The notes: generated by a model from the sequence alone, not told the origin. A stretch of DNA of 41,703 nt from an uncultured Oscillibacter sp. (GCA_900770295.1 CAAGJQ010000001.1:1-41703), one strand, 5' to 3'. Positions 1-9,269 are shown, counted from the stretch's first letter. A program made the numbers and translations.

Positions 1-118
1 AGCGCCGAAGACGCGTTGAAGTCTTATGAGACGGCATTTGTGCCTCTGGCACAAATGGGCGACGCGCTCAGCGGCGCCTCTTCCATAGAAAATATCCATT
101 TTCTATGGAAGAATCGTA
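1..118. other. Structured non-coding stretch downstream of degV
   Basis: No gene is visible here. Two perfect hairpins can be read. One has a 10-bp stem at 35-44/48-57 with a 3-nt loop. The other has a 14-bp stem at 80-93/98-111 with a 4-nt loop and lies just after the stop codon of the minus-strand degV gene. The second is a plausible transcription stop for degV, but no T-run follows it on the minus strand, so it may instead be a 3'-end-protecting hairpin. The first bases may belong to a neighbouring gene cut by the window edge. Confidence 0.45.
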
Positions 119-964
119 TCAATAGCCCACGATCAGGCCCTTCTCCATGGCGTAGAAGCTGGTCAGGCCCCGGCAGGGGATGATGTCCACGCCCTTCACC
201 GGCAGGTCCTTCAGAATCTGCTCCTTCAGCTTGATGGCTCCCTCCAGATTCTCACAGTGGGAGATGACCACCTGGGCCCCGGCGCAGTCCTTGCTGGCGC
301 CCATCAGGGCCGCGATGGCCTTGTAGGTCTTGGTCTCGCCCCGGGCCTTGTCGGCCACGTGGATGGTGCCCTGGGGCGTGGCGTCGGCGATGACATGGAT
401 GCCCAGCGAGTGGAGCAGCGTGCCCACCAGGGGGCGCATCCGGCCGTTTTTGATGAGGTTGTCGAAGTTCTCCAGGGTAAAGCAGGTCCGCAGCGCCGCC
501 TGATACAGCCGGAGCTGGTCGCAGATCCCCGCGAAGTCGCCGGCGGTGTCCGCCTCCATCAGCTCTTTCGCCTTTCGGATCAGGAGCACCATGGCGCCGG
601 CCGTGGACTTGGAATCGATGACGCAGATCTCCTTTTCCGGATGCTCCTCCAGCACCATCTCCCGGCCCATAACGGCCGCGTTATACGTGCCGGAGAGGTT
701 GGCGGAAATGGTAAAGCAGACGGTCTTGTCCCCCTTTTCAAAGGCGCGGGCAAAGGCCGCCGGAGAGGGACAGGCCGTGGAGGACGCGGTCTTTTCCGCC
801 GCCATGGCCGCCAGCAGCTCCGGCACCTCCAGCCCGTCGTTATCCACAAACTCCTTCTCTCCCACCTGGAGTCGGAGGGGGACCGTCTCAAAGCGGACCC
901 GCTCACTTTCAAACCCAGCCATCCGCAGGTCGCAGCTGCTGTCACTCACGATGTTCCAAGTCAT
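119..964 (-). CDS. DegV family fatty-acid-binding protein
   Basis: A 281-residue protein of the usual DegV length (about 280). The N-terminus carries the DSSCDL strand-loop typical of the family (compare SDSxxDL). The middle has the TISANLSGTYNAA and CVIDSKSTAGA segments that line the lipid-binding cleft, and NLIKNGRM follows. Known DegV/FakB proteins bind a single fatty acid and present it to the kinase FakA for phosphorylation. No fakA is seen in this window, so the assignment stops at family level. The start is supported by AAGGAG seven bases upstream. A strong sigma-70-like promoter lies on the same strand at 1009-1037. The gene is divergent from the MarR regulator and has no partner gene downstream. 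Confidence 0.92.
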   Translation of the reverse strand: MTWNIVSDSSCDLRMAGFESERVRFETVPLRLQVGEKEFVDNDGLEVPELLAAMAAEKTASSTACPSPAAFARAFEKGDKTVCFTISANLSGTYNAAVMGREMVLEEHPEKEICVIDSKSTAGAMVLLIRKAKELMEADTAGDFAGICDQLRLYQAALRTCFTLENFDNLIKNGRMRPLVGTLLHSLGIHVIADATPQGTIHVADKARGETKTYKAIAALMGASKDCAGAQVVISHCENLEGAIKLKEQILKDLPVKGVDIIPCRGLTSFYAMEKGLIVGY

Positions 965-1008
965 ATGAAGCTCCTTGTAATCTGGTTTTGGAAACCATAT
1001 TTTTGTTT

Positions 1009-1037
1009 ATCATACCGCGCCGCTCTATATTTGTCAA
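1009..1037 (-). promoter_or_regulatory. Promoter of degV
   Basis: On the minus strand a perfect TTGACA (1037-1032) is followed after exactly 17 bp by TATGAT (1014-1009), about 45 bp ahead of the degV start codon. This is a near-consensus vegetative promoter. Confidence 0.75.
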
Positions 1038-1060
1038 TGATAAAAACTGTCTGTCCCACC

Positions 1061-1089
1061 TTGACATTTCCGGAAGAACGTAGTATCCT
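1061..1089 (+). promoter_or_regulatory. Promoter of the marR-MATE operon
   Basis: TTGACA at 1061-1066 and TATCCT at 1084-1089 are separated by 17 bp and lie about 53 bp upstream of the MarR start codon. It is divergent from the degV promoter, with the -35 boxes 24 bp apart. Confidence 0.7.
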
Positions 1090-1097
1090 GCCAACTA

Positions 1098-1126
1098 GTT
1101 CTTTTTTAAACTGTTCTTTATTAAAC
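1098..1126 (+). promoter_or_regulatory. Tandem 14-bp repeat, probable MarR operator
   Basis: Two direct repeats, GTTCTTTTTTAAAC (1098-1111) and GTTCTTTATTAAAC (1113-1126), differ by one base and have a 15-bp period. Each is itself a rough GTT...AAC dyad. They lie between the -10 box and the Shine-Dalgarno of the marR gene, where a bound repressor would block its own transcription. Autorepression is usual for MarR proteins that precede an efflux pump, but binding here is inferred. Confidence 0.5.
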
Positions 1127-1141
1127 AATCGGAGGTCTCTC

Positions 1142-1591
1142 ATGTCTACCCAGTATACCCGGCTGCTCCAGTTTTCCCGGCAGTTCGGAAAATTTTACGC
1201 CCATCAGTTCGCGCCGTTTCTGGAGCGCACGGGTCTTTCCATGCGGGAAGTCCATGTGCTGCTGTTTTTCGTCAACAATCCCCAACACGACACCGCCCGG
1301 GACGTCACGGAATACCGGGGCATTTCCAAGTCCCAGGTCTCCCAGGCCGTTGAGCTTCTGACCGCCGAGGGGCTGCTCTGCCGCACCGTGGATGAGGAGG
1401 ACCGCCGGATCATCCACCTCTCCATCACGCCGGAGGGCATGCCTCTGGCCCGGGAGTGTCAGGAGATCCAGACAGCCTGCGGCCGCCGGCTGCTGGAGGG
1501 GCTCTCCCCCGCGCAGCAGACCCAGTTCTCCGTCCTGCTGGAAACGGTGCTGTCCAACGGGGAGCATCTCGCGGAGGAGGCGATGGCATGA
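1142..1591 (+). CDS. MarR family transcriptional regulator
   Basis: A 149-residue winged-helix regulator. The DNA-recognition helix region is seen at about residues 55-72 (TEYRGISKSQVSQAVELL), followed by the wing with the family's DRR motif (VDEEDRRIIHLSITPEG). MarR proteins are usually dimeric repressors released by small aromatic or oxidising ligands. The start is set by GGAGG six bases upstream. The stop overlaps the start of the next gene in an ATGA, so it is translationally coupled to the MATE exporter. The regulator therefore probably controls that exporter and itself, through the tandem repeat in its leader. The inducer is unknown. Confidence 0.9.
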   Translation: MSTQYTRLLQFSRQFGKFYAHQFAPFLERTGLSMREVHVLLFFVNNPQHDTARDVTEYRGISKSQVSQAVELLTAEGLLCRTVDEEDRRIIHLSITPEGMPLARECQEIQTACGRRLLEGLSPAQQTQFSVLLETVLSNGEHLAEEAMA

Positions 1592-2973
1592 ACCGGCAAA
1601 ATCAGGTGGACCTGGGCAGCGGGAGCGTGGGCAGGCTGCTGTTTTCCCTGGCTCTGCCCACGATCACGTCCCAAATCGTCAATATGCTCTACAATCTGGT
1701 GGACCGGGTGTACATCGGCCACATGCAGCCGGTGGACACCGTGGGCTCCCTGGCCCTGACCGGCGTGGGCGTTTGCCTGCCGGTCATCATGATCATCTCC
1801 GCCTTCGCGGCGCTGCTGGCCATGGGCGGCGCGCCCCGGGCCTCCATTGCAGAGGGGCGGGGCAAACCGGCGGAGTCCGAGCAGATCATGGGCAACTGCT
1901 TCACCATGCTGCTCGCGGTCTCTCTGGCGCTGACCGTGGCGCTCCGCCTGTTCGCGGAGCCGCTGCTGCTGACCTTCGGCGCCAGTGAAAACACCATCGG
2001 CTACGCGCTGTCCTATATGAACATCTACTCCCTGGGCACGGTCTTCGTCCAGGTGACGCTGGGCATGAACGCCTATATCACCGCCCAGGGCTTCACCACC
2101 GTCAGCATGAGGACGGTGCTCATCGGCGCCATTCTGAACACGATCCTGGACCCCATCTTCATCTTCGGCCTTGGCATGGGCGTCCGGGGCGCGGCCCTGG
2201 CCACCATCCTCTCCCAGGCGGTGTCCGCCGCGTGGGTGCTGCGGTTCCTGCTGGGACCCCGGACCAAGTGGCGCCTGCGGAGGGAAAACCTGCGGCCCCG
2301 GGCCGGGGTGGTCCTGCCCTGTCTGGCCCTGGGCCTGTCCCCGTTCATCATGCAGTCCACGGAGAGCCTCATCGCCGTGTGCTTCAACTCCTCCCTGCTG
2401 AAATACGGCGGCGACATCGCCGTGGGCGCCATGACGGTGCTCACCAGCATCATGCAGTTCGCCATGATGCCCCTCCAGGGCCTGACCCAGGGCGCCCAGC
2501 CCATCATCAGCTACAACTACGGTGCCCGGAACGCCCAGCGGGTGCGGGCCGCCTTCCGGTGCCTGCTGCGCGCCTGTGTGATCTATTCCATGACGCTCTG
2601 GCTCCTGGTGCAGCTGTTCCCCCGGACGTTCGCCCTGGTTTTCAACAACTCGCCGGCGCTGGTGGACTACGCCGCCCAGGCCCTGCGCGTCTACATGGGC
2701 GCCACCGGCATCTTCGGCGTCCAGATCGCCTGCCAGCAGACCTTCATCGCCCTGGGCAACGCCAAGACCTCCCTGTTCCTGGCCGTTCTGCGGAAGATCA
2801 TCCTGCTGATCCCCCTGATCTATCTTCTGCCCTGCTTCTTTGCCGACAAGGCCTTCGCCGTGTTTCTGGCGGAGCCGGTGGCGGACTTTCTGGCCGTCTG
2901 CACCACCGCCGTGCTCTTCAGCCGCCAGTTCAGGCGCAGCATGGCGGAGCTGGAGCAGCCAAATCCACAGTGA
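1588..2973 (+). CDS. MATE family multidrug exporter
   Basis: A 461-residue, strongly hydrophobic protein with about twelve membrane spans, the normal size for a MATE exporter. The N-terminus (LFSLALPTITSQIVNMLYNLVDRVYIGHM) and the segment QGLTQGAQPIISYNYGARN are hallmarks of the Na+ or H+ coupled MATE/NorM-DinF superfamily, which extrudes cationic drugs or metabolites across the cytoplasmic membrane. The start ATG overlaps the stop of the marR gene (ATGA), which fixes the start and shows coupling. A strong hairpin terminator follows 12 bases after the stop. The substrate cannot be told from the sequence. Confidence 0.92.
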   Translation: MNRQNQVDLGSGSVGRLLFSLALPTITSQIVNMLYNLVDRVYIGHMQPVDTVGSLALTGVGVCLPVIMIISAFAALLAMGGAPRASIAEGRGKPAESEQIMGNCFTMLLAVSLALTVALRLFAEPLLLTFGASENTIGYALSYMNIYSLGTVFVQVTLGMNAYITAQGFTTVSMRTVLIGAILNTILDPIFIFGLGMGVRGAALATILSQAVSAAWVLRFLLGPRTKWRLRRENLRPRAGVVLPCLALGLSPFIMQSTESLIAVCFNSSLLKYGGDIAVGAMTVLTSIMQFAMMPLQGLTQGAQPIISYNYGARNAQRVRAAFRCLLRACVIYSMTLWLLVQLFPRTFALVFNNSPALVDYAAQALRVYMGATGIFGVQIACQQTFIALGNAKTSLFLAVLRKIILLIPLIYLLPCFFADKAFAVFLAEPVADFLAVCTTAVLFSRQFRRSMAELEQPNPQ

Positions 2974-2984
2974 TCCGTTCTCAC

Positions 2985-3024
2985 GAAAAAGGTCCCGGAT
3001 GCGCCAACACATCCGGGACCTTTT
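2985..3024. terminator. Convergent terminator between MATE and YkvI-like genes
   Basis: A 15-bp inverted repeat (AAAGGTCCCGGATG... pairing with CATCCGGGACCTTT) with a 7-nt loop. It has T-rich sequence on the plus side and an A-run giving T's on the minus side, so it can serve both directions. Its right edge overlaps the stop codon of the minus-strand gene that ends at 3023. Confidence 0.85.
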
Positions 3025-4138
3025 ATGACGCTTTGGCTGTCCGCCGCCGCTTTTTACCGAATCGGGCGATCTTGCCCACGCCGACGCTCAGCATGGGGAG
3101 CACATAGGTCAGCAAAAAGCCCCAGCAGATGGTGCCGTAGCCCCTCGCGATCAGGCCGGTGAGCCCGAAGGTGGACACGCCGATGCCGGCCAGCGTCAGG
3201 CCGAAGGTGACGGCGGGGCGCAGCCAGCGGGGGACCCGCCGGCCGCCTCCGGCGAAGCTCCGCTCGACCCGGTCGTCCACGGCCTTGATGAACCCGGCGC
3301 CGGTCTCCACCAGCGTGCCGAACAGGACAATCTCAAAGAGGACATACAGCCATTTCATGTCCAGCATCCGAAAGACCACGGTCACCGGCACCTCGGCGCC
3401 CACGGCGGCGGGCAGGTCACAGCTCATGGCCAGCAGCAGAAGCGCCGCCGGAATGACCCCGATGGCCCCCGCCAGCAGGCCGCAGGCCGCCGCCTCCCGG
3501 CGGTCCCGGGCGCCGCGGACGGTATACAGCAGCGCCGGCACGATGCCCAGGTTGTAAAACGCGTACTGGAGGCCGCTGCCGAACCATCCGCTCCCCACCT
3601 CCCCTCTGGCGAACTCGGCGACGACCCGGTCTCCAAACCGGACAAATACAATGACCATGAACAGCAGGTACACGCCGGAGAGCACATAGGACCAGAGGGA
3701 CAGCGCCCGCTCCACGGTCTCCGTGCCCCTGATGACCAGCAGGGACATGCCCCCCGCCAGCAGGAGGACGCCGGCCCAGGGGCTCAGTCCCGTCAGATCG
3801 TGGAGCATGCTGCCCGCCGTGGCGCTGATCACGCCCAGCACGATCAAAAGCATGGTGAGATAGCACAGCTCGTACACAGCCCCCGCCCTGCCCAGCAGTG
3901 CCCGCATCATGGAGCTGTAATCAAAGGTGCGGTACAGGCGGGCGAAGGCAAAGGTGACAGCGCACAGGACCGACCACGTCACCATGGTGACGGCCAGACC
4001 CAGCAGTCCGCCCACCAGGCCGTTGACGCCGAAGTACTGCATGATCTCCGCGCCGGTGCCGTATCCGCCGCCGATGACGACGGACTGAAAGACGAAGCCC
4101 GGGACCAGATACCGGGTCCATGTGTTCCTTTTCGCCAT
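3023..4138 (-). CDS. YkvI-like integral membrane protein
   Basis: A 371-residue polytopic membrane protein with about ten hydrophobic segments. It resembles the YkvI family, which belongs to the broad APC-type transporter fold. The first segment has VIGGGYGTGAEIMQYF, and a GAGFIKAVDDRVER stretch lies at about residues 274-287. The function of the family is not established. The chosen ATG (4138) has GGGGAG at good spacing, whereas an upstream in-frame start at 4180 has none. It is a single-gene unit ending in the bidirectional terminator shared with the MATE gene. The C-terminus is very basic (KKRRRTAK). Confidence 0.75.
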   Translation of the reverse strand: MAKRNTWTRYLVPGFVFQSVVIGGGYGTGAEIMQYFGVNGLVGGLLGLAVTMVTWSVLCAVTFAFARLYRTFDYSSMMRALLGRAGAVYELCYLTMLLIVLGVISATAGSMLHDLTGLSPWAGVLLLAGGMSLLVIRGTETVERALSLWSYVLSGVYLLFMVIVFVRFGDRVVAEFARGEVGSGWFGSGLQYAFYNLGIVPALLYTVRGARDRREAAACGLLAGAIGVIPAALLLLAMSCDLPAAVGAEVPVTVVFRMLDMKWLYVLFEIVLFGTLVETGAGFIKAVDDRVERSFAGGGRRVPRWLRPAVTFGLTLAGIGVSTFGLTGLIARGYGTICWGFLLTYVLPMLSVGVGKIARFGKKRRRTAKAS

Positions 4139-4255
4139 AAACTCTCCCCAAATCCACACTGTTTTGTGCCGCGGCCGCAAGGCCCTCTCCCTTTTGAATA
4201 TGCCGCGGGAGCCGGCTTTATGCCCGGGCGGCGGGGAGCGCCGCCGCTCTGACGC

Positions 4256-4292
4256 GCAAACGCTCCCGGGTCAATGGCCCGGGGGCGTTTGC
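4256..4292 (-). terminator. Hairpin after the RND operon
   Basis: Arms 4256-4270 and 4278-4292 form a 15-bp GC-rich stem with one G-T pair and a 7-nt loop, three bases past the last stop codon of the RND operon. No T-run follows on the minus strand, so it is a likely but atypical terminator. Confidence 0.5.
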
Positions 4293-4294
4293 TG

Positions 4295-4972
4295 TTATGG
4301 AGCCGTCACCGCCCCAGCAGGTGATACGCGGAACCTTTCAGCGCGGCGGGTGCAAGGGGGCGCGTCATCCCAGCGCGGCAACGCGTCCAAGATGCTGTTT
4401 ACGATCTCCGTCCTGTCCTGCTCCTGAAAGTCGAAGTACAGGTCAAAATCGTCCCGCTGTCCCCACTCCCGGCCGGTGCAGGTCTGATCATACAGGCGGC
4501 GCTGCCGGTCTGTCTCGCTGACCAGCGTCTCGGCCCGTCTCCGGCCGATCCGCTCCAGCCGCATTTTCCGCTGGACCCTGGCGTCAAAGGGCGCCGCGAC
4601 GAACACAGTCAGGAGCCTGACATCCTCCGCCTCCCGCAGGATGTGGTCGGCGCACCGGCCGATGATGACCGCGTCCTCTTCCCGGGCGATGGACCGGATG
4701 ATATCGCTTTGCAGCCGGAACAGGACCGCCGAGACGGAGTCTCCCTCCGGCATGCGGCAGTTCGTGTTGTAGGCCGCTTCATAGAGCCACGCGTTGGGCC
4801 GCTTTTCGTCGAAGTCCGTCAGCCACGCCCGGTCCAGCTGGCCGCGCATGGCCGCCAGCGTGATCAGCTCCTTGTCGTAGCAGTGGATGCCCAGGCGGTC
4901 GGCGGTCTCCTGGCCGATGGAGTGCCCGCCGCTGCCGAACTGGCGTCCGATGGTGATGATCTTATGTGCCAT
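4295..4972 (-). CDS. Cytidylate kinase-like family protein
   Basis: A 225-residue P-loop protein. The nucleotide-binding loop is GRQFGSGGHSIG at residues 9-20. IGRCADHIL at about residues 104-112 and the Arg-rich lid region that follows match the cytidylate-kinase-like family, a paralogue group distinct from the housekeeping Cmk. True phosphate acceptors for this group are not established. The start overlaps the end of the RND pump gene by 11 bases, so it is the last gene of that operon. The link between a nucleotide kinase and an RND pump is not obvious and may be only positional. Confidence 0.78.
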   Translation of the reverse strand: MAHKIITIGRQFGSGGHSIGQETADRLGIHCYDKELITLAAMRGQLDRAWLTDFDEKRPNAWLYEAAYNTNCRMPEGDSVSAVLFRLQSDIIRSIAREEDAVIIGRCADHILREAEDVRLLTVFVAAPFDARVQRKMRLERIGRRRAETLVSETDRQRRLYDQTCTGREWGQRDDFDLYFDFQEQDRTEIVNSILDALPRWDDAPPCTRRAERFRVSPAGAVTAP

Positions 4973-7900
4973 GTGACGTTCCCTCCTTGGATGTATTTCG
5001 CTGTTTCAGGGCAGTTGTGTCATCCGCTCCGCCGTCCCGTCTGGCGCGGAGCCGCCGGAACAGTCCGCGTCTCCTGCCGCCGTCCAGATTCTCGCCGCGG
5101 ATCAGCAGATAGAAGGCCGGCATCAGGAACATGGCCAGGACGGTGGAGGCGATCAGGCCGCCCACCACGATATAGGACATGTCCTTCGTCATGCTCATGC
5201 CGCTGTCCGGGGAGAACATCATGGGCAGCATGGAGGCCACGGTGGTGATGGTGGTCATCAGGATGGGCCGGAGGCGGGTGGTGCCGGCCTCCACCAGGGC
5301 CTCGCCCAGAGGCAGGGTTTTGCGCAGGGCGGTGATGCCGTCAATGAGGTAGATGCCGTTGTTCACGGAGATGCCCGCCAGCATCAGAATGCCCATCATG
5401 CCCGTCATGCTCATGTCCCGACCGCAGATGAACAGCAGGCCGATGGAGCCGATGAGGCTCAGGGGAATGCACATCATGACCATGAGGGAGAGCTTGGGGG
5501 ACTCGAACTGGATCGCCATGACCAGAAAGACCAGGAAGATGGCCGCCGCGATGGCGGAGCCCAGGCTGGAGGTCTGCTCGCCGGTGTTCTCATCCAGCAT
5601 GGTCATGGCCGTGGACACGCCCTCCGGGAAGTCCAGCTCCCGGACGGCGGCGTCGATCTGTACGGAGGCGCTGCTCTTTCCGGTGCTGGTGGTGGTAGCG
5701 GTGATGGTGGCGGTGTACCGGCCGTCCTCCCGGCTGATGGAGGGCAGGGTGGTGACGTACTCCACCTCCGCGATGTCGCCCAGCGTGATGATCTGGCCGC
5801 TCTGGGTAGTGATGGGATACTCCAGCAGGTCCGTGATGCTCTCGTATTTGCCCTCGGGATACTCCACCACTACGTCATATTCCGTGTCGCCGTTTTCCAG
5901 GGTGGTGGCGGTCATGCCGCCCAGGAGATAGCTGATCTGGGTGGCCACGCCGGCCTCGGTGGTCCCGGCGGCCAGGGCCTTCTGGGAGTCCACCACCACG
6001 CGGCCCTTCACCCGGCTCTGGGCGAAGTCGTTCTCCACACTGATGACGCCGGGGACCCGGGTCATGGCCTCCTCCACCAGATCGGCGGCCTCCCGCAGGG
6101 CGTCCAGATCGTCGCCCACCAGCTTGATGTCCTTGCTGTTGCCGCTCATCATGGAGCCCATGCTGGAGCCGCTGCTGGTGGGGGAGACGGAGATGTCCAT
6201 GCCCGGCGTGCCGCCGAAGCGGGCGGTGTACTCCTCCACCGCCTCCTCACTGGTGCGCTTGCAGCCGTCCACGGCATAGACCGTGAAGGAGGCCGTGTTG
6301 TCCGAGAGCTGGAGGATGACCTTCTCAAAGTTCCCGTCCTCCATCAGGGCGCTCTCCAGCTCCGTGATCCGCTCATCCATCACCTCCAGCTTGGTGCCGG
6401 AGCGGAAGGTGACCTCCATGGTGATGCTGCCGTCATAGTTGTTGGCCATCATGACCATGTCCATCCGGGTCAGCAGCAAAATGGCGGTCAGGAAGCAGGC
6501 GAAGCCCACCGCCACCACCCGGCCGGGATGGATCAGCAGGCCGGGCAGCACCCGGCGGTATCCGTTCCGGGCCCGGGCCAGCAGCCGGTTGATGGGCAGG
6601 TCCTCCCTGGCCCTGGGCTTGAGCCGGACATAGGCCAGGGGCACCACCACGACGGCGCTGAAGAAGGAGCAGATCAGGGTCAGCATGATGGTCCAGCACA
6701 GGGGGCCGGCCATCTGCCCGGACATGCCCTCCAGCATCGCCAGGGGGATATAGACCACCACGGTGGTCAGCGTGCCGGCCAGAATGGACATCAGCATGGT
6801 GGACGTGCCCTGAATGGCCGCCTCCTTGATATCCAGGCCCTGGGAGCGGAAGCGCATGCAGCTCTCCATGACCACGATGGAGTTGTCCACGATCATGCCG
6901 ATGGCGATGATGAGGCCGGAGCCGGTCATCAGGTCCAGCGAAAAGCCGCCGTAGTTCAGGCAGATCATGGCCAGCAGAATGGACAGCGGCATGCTCAGTC
7001 CCACGATCAGGCTGGCCCGGAAGTCGCCGAAGAAGAGCAGGAGCACCAGCATGGTGCAGATCACGCCGATGACCAGGGTCTGCAGGACCTCCCCCAGCGT
7101 GTCCAGGATGCTGTCGCCCTCGTTGTAGATGATCTGGAACTCCACGCCGTCCACGCTGTACCGGTCCAGCGTCCTTGTGATGGACCGGCAGACGTTGACG
7201 GCCACCGCGCTGTCCTCCTTGGTGACGCTCAGCATGACGGTGCTGTTGCCGTTGTAGCGGCTGACGCTCTCCGCCTCCTCCTCGTAAAAGTCCACAAAGG
7301 TGGTGACGTCGGACAGCTTCACCGTCTGGCCGGAGGGCGTCTTGACGGGCAGGGCGCGGAGGCTCTCTATGCCGGTGTCCACGCTGCCGTAGACGCCCAG
7401 GGCGATGTCCTGGGTGCCCAGGGTCACGTCGCCCACCGGCATGTCGAAGTCGGCGGTGGCGATGGCGGAGCCGATGTCGGTGATGGACAGGCCGTACTGC
7501 TTCATGGCGGCCTCGTCCAGCACGATGCGGATGTAGTCGTTCCGGCTGCCCATGACCTCCACCTGGGCCACGCCGCCCAGGCTCTCCAGGGCGGGGATGA
7601 CGGTGTCATCCAGATAGCTGTCCAGGTCCAGCCCCTCCGGGGCGGACACGGAGGCCATGATGGAGGCGGAGGAGTTGGAGCCCATCTCCAGGATCGTCGG
7701 CTCGTCGCAGCCGCCGGGCAGCTCCATCATCACCATGTCCATGGCGCTGCGCAGGTCGGAGTACGCCTCATCCAGGTCCGTGCCGTAGTTGTAGGAGAGG
7801 ATGACCATGGCGTAGTTGTCGTTGGACACGGAGGAGATGCTGTCCACGTTGGACAGGGACTCGCACTTGTCCTCGATGACCTGGGTCACCAGGCGGTCCA

Positions 7901-8075
7901 TGCTGTCGGCGTCGGCGCCGGCCCAGGTGACCATGACCATCTCCATGGGCATCTCCATGTCGGGCATGTATTCCAGGGGCATCCCGGTCAGAGAGGAGGT
8001 GCCGAACACCACCACGGCCAGGATCAGCATGACCACGGAGACGGGCCGCTCAATGATACGCTTTACAAATCTCAT
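4962..8075 (-). CDS. RND family efflux transporter, permease subunit
   Basis: A 1037-residue protein with the classical RND pattern: TM1, a large extracytoplasmic loop, TM2-7, a second large loop, TM8-12. The N-terminus (FVKRIIERPVSVVMLILAVVVFGT) and the TM4 motif GMIVDNSIVVMES are typical of the HAE1/AcrB-like branch. The second Asp of the AcrB proton-relay pair is Asn here, which is common outside Proteobacteria. It is preceded by the membrane fusion protein with a 3-nt gap and by a TolC-like gene, giving a complete tripartite-type set. Substrates are unknown; drugs, bile acids and lipids are all possible. Proton-driven export is inferred from the family. Confidence 0.93.
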   Translation of the reverse strand: MRFVKRIIERPVSVVMLILAVVVFGTSSLTGMPLEYMPDMEMPMEMVMVTWAGADADSMDRLVTQVIEDKCESLSNVDSISSVSNDNYAMVILSYNYGTDLDEAYSDLRSAMDMVMMELPGGCDEPTILEMGSNSSASIMASVSAPEGLDLDSYLDDTVIPALESLGGVAQVEVMGSRNDYIRIVLDEAAMKQYGLSITDIGSAIATADFDMPVGDVTLGTQDIALGVYGSVDTGIESLRALPVKTPSGQTVKLSDVTTFVDFYEEEAESVSRYNGNSTVMLSVTKEDSAVAVNVCRSITRTLDRYSVDGVEFQIIYNEGDSILDTLGEVLQTLVIGVICTMLVLLLFFGDFRASLIVGLSMPLSILLAMICLNYGGFSLDLMTGSGLIIAIGMIVDNSIVVMESCMRFRSQGLDIKEAAIQGTSTMLMSILAGTLTTVVVYIPLAMLEGMSGQMAGPLCWTIMLTLICSFFSAVVVVPLAYVRLKPRAREDLPINRLLARARNGYRRVLPGLLIHPGRVVAVGFACFLTAILLLTRMDMVMMANNYDGSITMEVTFRSGTKLEVMDERITELESALMEDGNFEKVILQLSDNTASFTVYAVDGCKRTSEEAVEEYTARFGGTPGMDISVSPTSSGSSMGSMMSGNSKDIKLVGDDLDALREAADLVEEAMTRVPGVISVENDFAQSRVKGRVVVDSQKALAAGTTEAGVATQISYLLGGMTATTLENGDTEYDVVVEYPEGKYESITDLLEYPITTQSGQIITLGDIAEVEYVTTLPSISREDGRYTATITATTTSTGKSSASVQIDAAVRELDFPEGVSTAMTMLDENTGEQTSSLGSAIAAAIFLVFLVMAIQFESPKLSLMVMMCIPLSLIGSIGLLFICGRDMSMTGMMGILMLAGISVNNGIYLIDGITALRKTLPLGEALVEAGTTRLRPILMTTITTVASMLPMMFSPDSGMSMTKDMSYIVVGGLIASTVLAMFLMPAFYLLIRGENLDGGRRRGLFRRLRARRDGGADDTTALKQRNTSKEGTSHGT

Positions 8076-8078
8076 GGC

Positions 8079-9269
8079 TTACCGCCCTTCCGCGGCGCCG
8101 TCCGCTTCCCCGCCGCCGGCCGCCGGGAGCACGGCGACCGTGTCCTCCGTCTCATTCTTTACAAGCACCGCCACGCCGTCCCGCAGGCCGGAGGACCAGG
8201 TGGTGATCACCTCGGTCCCGGGCTCCAGCCCCTCTGTGACAGCGGAGGTATCCGCAGTGTAGATGCCCACCGTCACCTCCGTGCGCACGGCGGCGCCGTC
8301 CCGGGCCACGTAGACATAGGCCTCGCCGCTTTCAAAGAACAGGGCGTCGCTGGGGACCAGCACCGCGTCCTCCGCCCGGTAGGCGGCGGTGGTCAGCTCC
8401 ACGGAGAGGCCGTCCGGCAGGCTCTGGGCCCCGCTGACGCCGGCCTTGACCTTGAACTGGCCGGTGGTTCCGTCCACCACGCCGCTGATCTCCGTGATGA
8501 CGCCGTCATAGCCGTTCCCGCCATAGGCGACCGTCACCGCCTGCCCCAGCTCCAGCGTCTGGCGGACCTGGTCTGTCACATAGAAGGTGACGGTCTTGTT
8601 GCCGCCGTTGGAAATGATAAAGGCTGTGGTACCGGTGGGTGTAAAGTTGTTCTCCGTCACGTTCACCGCCTCCACCACGCCGGAGATGGGGGACTTGACG
8701 GAGTGCAGGGACAGCTGGTACTCCGCCGACTCCACACCCAGCTGGGCGGACCGCAGCGTGGCCTGGGCGGACTCCAGACTGGACTGGGCGGAGTTCAGGG
8801 CCTGTCGGGCCTGGTCCACCTCCGTCTGGGTGGCGGAGCCCAGCTCATACAGGGACACTGTGGCGTCGTAGGTGTCCTGGGCCATCTGGAGCTGCTCCCG
8901 GAGCAGAGACAGGTCGGAGCCGCCGCAGCTGGCCAGGGTGTTGCTGTAAGTGGCCCGGGCGGATTCCAGGCTCAGCCGCGCGCTCTCGTCGTCGATGCGG
9001 CAGAGGGTGTCCTCGGGGGAGATGGTGTCCCCCACCTTGACCATCACCTCTTCCACGGTGCCGGACACCATGGTCACCACGCTGGCGGTGCCCTCGGCGG
9101 AGATGGTGCCGATATAGGAGGCGTCCTTGCTGAGTTCGCCGGACTCCACCCGGGTGGTCTGTACGGAGATCGTGGTGTCCATCAGCTCCTCCTGCCCCCT
9201 GGAGCCGCAGCCCGTCAGGAGCGCGAGGGTCAGGGTGCCGCAGAGCAGGGCACGGAATGTTCGATTCAT
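8079..9269 (-). CDS. RND efflux periplasmic adaptor (membrane fusion) subunit
   Basis: A 396-residue lipoprotein-like adaptor. The N-terminus is a signal peptide with a lipobox (LALLTGCGS, Cys21). After it come the biotinyl-lipoyl half-motif (GTVEEVMVKVGDTISPEDTLCRID), a long alpha-helical hairpin with heptad-like Gln/Ser/Ala repeats (about residues 95-180), and the second lipoyl half (VKSPISGVVEAVNV). Beta-barrel and membrane-proximal domains follow. In tripartite pumps this protein couples the RND permease to an outer channel. It lies 3 nt upstream of the permease gene and 26 nt downstream of the TolC-like gene. The C-terminus is Gly/Ala/Glu rich. Confidence 0.92.
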   Translation of the reverse strand: MNRTFRALLCGTLTLALLTGCGSRGQEELMDTTISVQTTRVESGELSKDASYIGTISAEGTASVVTMVSGTVEEVMVKVGDTISPEDTLCRIDDESARLSLESARATYSNTLASCGGSDLSLLREQLQMAQDTYDATVSLYELGSATQTEVDQARQALNSAQSSLESAQATLRSAQLGVESAEYQLSLHSVKSPISGVVEAVNVTENNFTPTGTTAFIISNGGNKTVTFYVTDQVRQTLELGQAVTVAYGGNGYDGVITEISGVVDGTTGQFKVKAGVSGAQSLPDGLSVELTTAAYRAEDAVLVPSDALFFESGEAYVYVARDGAAVRTEVTVGIYTADTSAVTEGLEPGTEVITTWSSGLRDGVAVLVKNETEDTVAVLPAAGGGEADGAAEGR

